14,140 nt of DNA from Chloroflexota bacterium (GTDB lineage Bacteria > Chloroflexota > Anaerolineae > Promineifilales > Promineifilaceae): contig QQUD01001078.1 in NCBI GenBank assembly GCA_008501785.1, forward strand, positions 1 to 14,140, read 5' to 3'. The position numbers and the translations under genes are program-made. The notes beneath the pieces are model-generated. The model was not told where the DNA came from and searched no databases. It worked only from the letters and a program-made list of their open reading frames with translations. Shown here piece after piece: positions 11,760 through 14,140 of the stretch (its first letter is position 1; each line of letters opens with the position of its first letter).

Positions 11760-13739
11760 TTACTCTTCTACATCAAGTTCAAACAAATTCCACAACGCTG
11801 ACGGTTGTGTTGAATCGGGTTTGAAGTTAAGGACGGCGGGGTGGGTAACGGCCGTTTTCATCTGCGCAAACAACGGGATCACCGGCAATTGTTCTGTAAA
11901 GAGCCGAATCGCCTCTTGGTGATATTCGGCATATTCCGGCGTACCGGGCAGTGCTGCCAGCGCCATTTCGCACGATTCGTCAAATGATTCATTGGACCAA
12001 CCGGTGGCATTTACGTTGCCCCATCCGCCAAAGCCATGCTCTTCAGGACCGGTGATATTGCTAGACAAATACAAATTGCACGGTGGACGAATATTCGTCA
12101 ACCATGCAAACGTCGCCAAATCAAAGCGGCGACCAAACAACGGGCTAAACGGTCCATCTGCATACCAATCAATCACAGGGATTTCATAAAGCTCGACATG
12201 AATGCCACACGCAGCCATATCTTCAGCAAACATCTCGTTGATGCGCTGCCGTTGTAAGCTCTCGATGTCTGTTCCCAGCGTAATGCTGAACGGCGTAGTA
12301 GACTTGATTTGCCCTTCTTCAATCTCCAGAAATTCACGAATACCATTGTCATCTGTATCGACAAACCCCAGTTCTTCCAGCAGCGCGTTAGCTGCTTCAG
12401 GGTCAAATGGCTGCGTAAAAGCATCGTCGGGGTACAGCGGGTGCGAATCGGGCACGTAGGCATGAAGCACATCGACTTGCCCAAACATCAACTCATCCAC
12501 CATCCGCTGCCGGTCTGTGCAAAGGGTCATCGCCTGCCGTACCCCTGACGCTTCAAACCAGTCCGGTCTGGTTTCTTCGTACTCTTCGGCTGAATTTATG
12601 CCAAAATCGATATGCTCAAACACCGAAATTGGCTGGAAGGTGGCAGACAGTCCCTTGTCAGCAACAAGGTCAGCCGTTGTTTGCATGGGCTGTGCCTGGA
12701 AAATGTCTTGGGTGAGAATATCCGCATCTCCGGCTGCGACCTGTGCTAAATTTCGATCCAGATCGTCTTCAAACTGAATTAAAACCTCGCCCACATGTGG
12801 AAGCCCTGCATCAGCTCGATAATAATTGAGGTTTGCGGTGAGCAGCATGTGTGAGCCAGTTTCCCATTCGGACACAACAAACGGTCCGTGACTGAGTGGG
12901 GACACGGCCGTTTCGTCAGCAGTCAACAAGTCCGCAGCCGTAAATCGACTTAATTGGTGATTTGGCAGTGGCTGCCACACGTTCAGAAAGTAAGTTTCAT
13001 CTAAAAAGCCAGGAACGCCTGTCCAACGTACGCTTAAATCACCCATTGCTTCGTAACTGGCGGTGCGTTCGGTTTTGGTTTTGTCGCTGGGGGTGTTGGC
13101 ATCTGCGGCAATATTGAAGCTGAAGAGAGAGTCGGTTCCCGTTACCGCTACTCCATCTGACCACACCAGCGGCTTAAATGTAAAATCAACCACCATTTGC
13201 AGCATCTCGACACCTTCTTCACCATCGTAAGTGAGGAAGCTGCCATCGGCGGTAATGATTTGCAAACCAGGAGCCAGCCGCATCGGATCGCCAGATGCAT
13301 TGAGAACCACATCCCCTTCGGCCACTGTGACGGTGTTGATCACAGCATCACCATCGGCAAGGCTGGGCAGTTTTTCTAACCCTTGCGCCTGGTAGTCGTA
13401 GCCAAGTGATGTGAACAGGTTTTCGTAGATGCCGTGGCGAATGGCCGCTGCCTGTAACGAGCTGTCGCCATAGAGGTAGAGGCTGGTTGGTTCGGCAGCC
13501 ATGTTAACGACGAGTTGTTTAACCGGTTCGGGTGTTGGTGAGGGGGCAGGGGTTGGGGTGGATACGGCCGTTTCCCCATCATCATTTTCTGCGCCGCTCG
13601 TTTCTGAATTAAATGCGTCATCCGCCTCCGAAACATCGGCAGTTGGTACGACAGTTGGCATAGGCTCATCATTCTGACAGCCAGCCGCTGTGATTAACAG
13701 GATTAACAAGAGTGTTTTGAGACTGATTTTTCGCTTCAC
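11760..13739 (-). CDS. ABC transporter substrate-binding lipoprotein, family 5 (peptide/nickel type)
   Basis: The protein has 659 residues. A lipoprotein signal peptide comes first (KISLKTLLLILLITAAGC, lipobox Cys at 21). An acidic linker and a Thr/Pro linker (STPTPAPSPTPEP) carry the binding domain away from the membrane. The mature part, from about residue 75, has SBP_bac_5 features: TSLYLYGDSSLQAAAIRHGI, the strand FKPLVWSDGVAVTGTD matching the WSDGxPVTAxD signature, the GPFVVSEWETG segment, then the lobe with ANALLEELGFVDTDDNGIRE, whose Asp-rich loop looks calcium-binding. Such proteins capture oligopeptides, nickel or other small solutes for an ABC importer. No permease or ATPase gene is adjacent, so substrate and partner are unknown. 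The start is GTG 13739, with GGAGG 13 nt upstream, rather far. Three ACGGCCGT copies all read Thr-Ala-Val. Confidence 0.92.
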   Translation of the reverse strand: MKRKISLKTLLLILLITAAGCQNDEPMPTVVPTADVSEADDAFNSETSGAENDDGETAVSTPTPAPSPTPEPVKQLVVNMAAEPTSLYLYGDSSLQAAAIRHGIYENLFTSLGYDYQAQGLEKLPSLADGDAVINTVTVAEGDVVLNASGDPMRLAPGLQIITADGSFLTYDGEEGVEMLQMVVDFTFKPLVWSDGVAVTGTDSLFSFNIAADANTPSDKTKTERTASYEAMGDLSVRWTGVPGFLDETYFLNVWQPLPNHQLSRFTAADLLTADETAVSPLSHGPFVVSEWETGSHMLLTANLNYYRADAGLPHVGEVLIQFEDDLDRNLAQVAAGDADILTQDIFQAQPMQTTADLVADKGLSATFQPISVFEHIDFGINSAEEYEETRPDWFEASGVRQAMTLCTDRQRMVDELMFGQVDVLHAYVPDSHPLYPDDAFTQPFDPEAANALLEELGFVDTDDNGIREFLEIEEGQIKSTTPFSITLGTDIESLQRQRINEMFAEDMAACGIHVELYEIPVIDWYADGPFSPLFGRRFDLATFAWLTNIRPPCNLYLSSNITGPEEHGFGGWGNVNATGWSNESFDESCEMALAALPGTPEYAEYHQEAIRLFTEQLPVIPLFAQMKTAVTHPAVLNFKPDSTQPSALWNLFELDVEE

Positions 13740-13820
13740 GTAAATTGACAGTCCTCCACAGTTTTATGGCCAATCCAGAAATTAATATCCTAAAAGAAGC
13801 AGTTGTTTTGGATTGGCTTA

Positions 13821-13867
13821 AGGCTTTTTCGGTACAGTATCAGATCATTTAAATTCCGAAAAAGCCT
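13821..13867. promoter_or_regulatory. 12-bp perfect inverted repeat in the divergent gap
   Basis: AGGCTTTTTCGG (13821-13832) is the exact inverse complement of CCGAAAAAGCCT (13856-13867), with a 23-nt AT-rich loop. It sits between the divergently transcribed SBP gene and the right-edge lipoprotein gene, so it could be an operator pair or a hairpin. No clear promoter was assigned in this 287-nt gap. Confidence 0.6.
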
Positions 13868-14026
13868 ATGGCAAAGTAAGATGTATGTAAGGAATTGCTC
13901 ATAGAATCTGGGAACAGTTGCCTTTCTATCCCATAATCTAATAAGATACAGGTCGCTATCAAGGAAAAAGATTCTAAAAATAAAAACAAACATCAAAGTC
14001 TAGCACATTTCAACATGAGTGACGAT

Positions 14027-14140
14027 ATGAAACGATTAAAAACAACGCCTATTTTTCTTCTATTAATAATCTCAGCAACATTTGCTGCTTGTAATTCAAC
14101 TGAAACCGGTAGTTCTGTAATTTTGGATGATTCTGGAGAC
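14027..14140 (+). CDS. lipoprotein, 5' end only, runs off the window
   Basis: The first 38 codons read MKRLKTTPIFLLLIISATFA, then ACNSTETGSSVILDDSGD. This is a basic start, a hydrophobic core and a lipobox with FAAC (Cys at 22), followed by a Ser/Thr-rich linker. The product is therefore a membrane-anchored lipoprotein facing outward. The mature domain lies beyond the right edge, so its function cannot be said. The ribosome site is weak (GAG about 9 nt upstream of the ATG). It is transcribed away from the SBP lipoprotein gene. Confidence 0.75.
   Translation, partial: MKRLKTTPIFLLLIISATFAACNSTETGSSVILDDSGD

Larger units (their letters stand above)
3382..13571. repeat. ACGGCCGT highly iterated intragenic palindrome (15 copies)
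   Basis: Starts of the 8-mer are 3382, 3876, 4620, 6161, 6948, 7068, 7548, 8675, 9790, 9960, 11181, 11525, 11848, 12904 and 13564. All 15 lie inside coding genes. Most extend to AACGGCCGTT or a similar form. Read in the gene frame, 11 code Thr-Ala-Val, two Asn-Gly-Arg and two Arg-Pro-Phe. A random 8-mer is expected about 0.2 times in this length at even composition. None occurs in 1-3381 or in the EAD-S24 gene. Confidence 0.9.

Noticed and set aside
13790..13996. 68-codon minus-strand frame in the divergent gap
   Set aside because: Phe/Leu/Arg-rich translation of AT-rich intergenic DNA that includes the inverted repeat; no ribosome site or known family.

Overview
The window looks like a chromosomal stretch of an uncultivated or little-studied Chloroflexota bacterium, possibly Anaerolineae-like. 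This is an inference. It rests on the deoD, mfd, pth and lipoprotein SBP gene styles, the RdhA/RdhB pair, the EAD-type adaptor domain, Tat and lipobox signals, and mid-GC composition. No 16S rRNA or other decisive taxonomic marker is present.

Layout. 1-531 is mostly non-coding: a terminator-like hairpin, a 16-bp tandem duplication, a lipoprotein signal-peptide remnant and a strong hairpin ahead of a cupin gene (532-963). 964-1497 holds a terminator-like hairpin, a short coding-like remnant, two CACAC/GTGTG dyads, and a cobalamin riboswitch whose aptamer (about 1241-1425) is followed by an intrinsic terminator (1440-1470). Directly downstream are rdhA (1498-2922) and rdhB (2938-3234): a Tat-exported, corrinoid and Fe-S reductive dehalogenase and its three-helix membrane anchor. 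A small FmdB-type zinc ribbon follows, then a tyrosine-recombinase-like protein (3669-4634) that has lost its catalytic residues. Converging on it from the minus strand is a protein that appears to join an EAD7-like adaptor domain to a LexA-type S24 autopeptidase domain (4820-5506). That gene has a textbook promoter with an SOS-box-like dyad between its -35 and -10 elements.

From 5890 to 13739 all genes are on the minus strand: deoD, a conserved hypothetical, mfd, pth and a family-5 ABC substrate-binding lipoprotein. A divergent lipoprotein gene starts at 14027 and runs off the right edge.

How it fits together. The cobalamin riboswitch probably couples rdhAB expression to supply of the corrinoid cofactor that RdhA needs. 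mfd, deoD and pth are housekeeping genes: transcription-coupled repair, purine salvage and peptidyl-tRNA recycling. The EAD-S24 protein could link DNA damage, through RecA-stimulated self-cleavage, to an EAD-assembled effector elsewhere in the genome.

Two genome-level signatures stand out. The palindrome ACGGCCGT occurs 15 times, always inside genes from 3382 onward and never in the cupin/rdh segment or the EAD-S24 gene. The intergenic gaps carry short degenerate word repeats and recurrent hairpin families.
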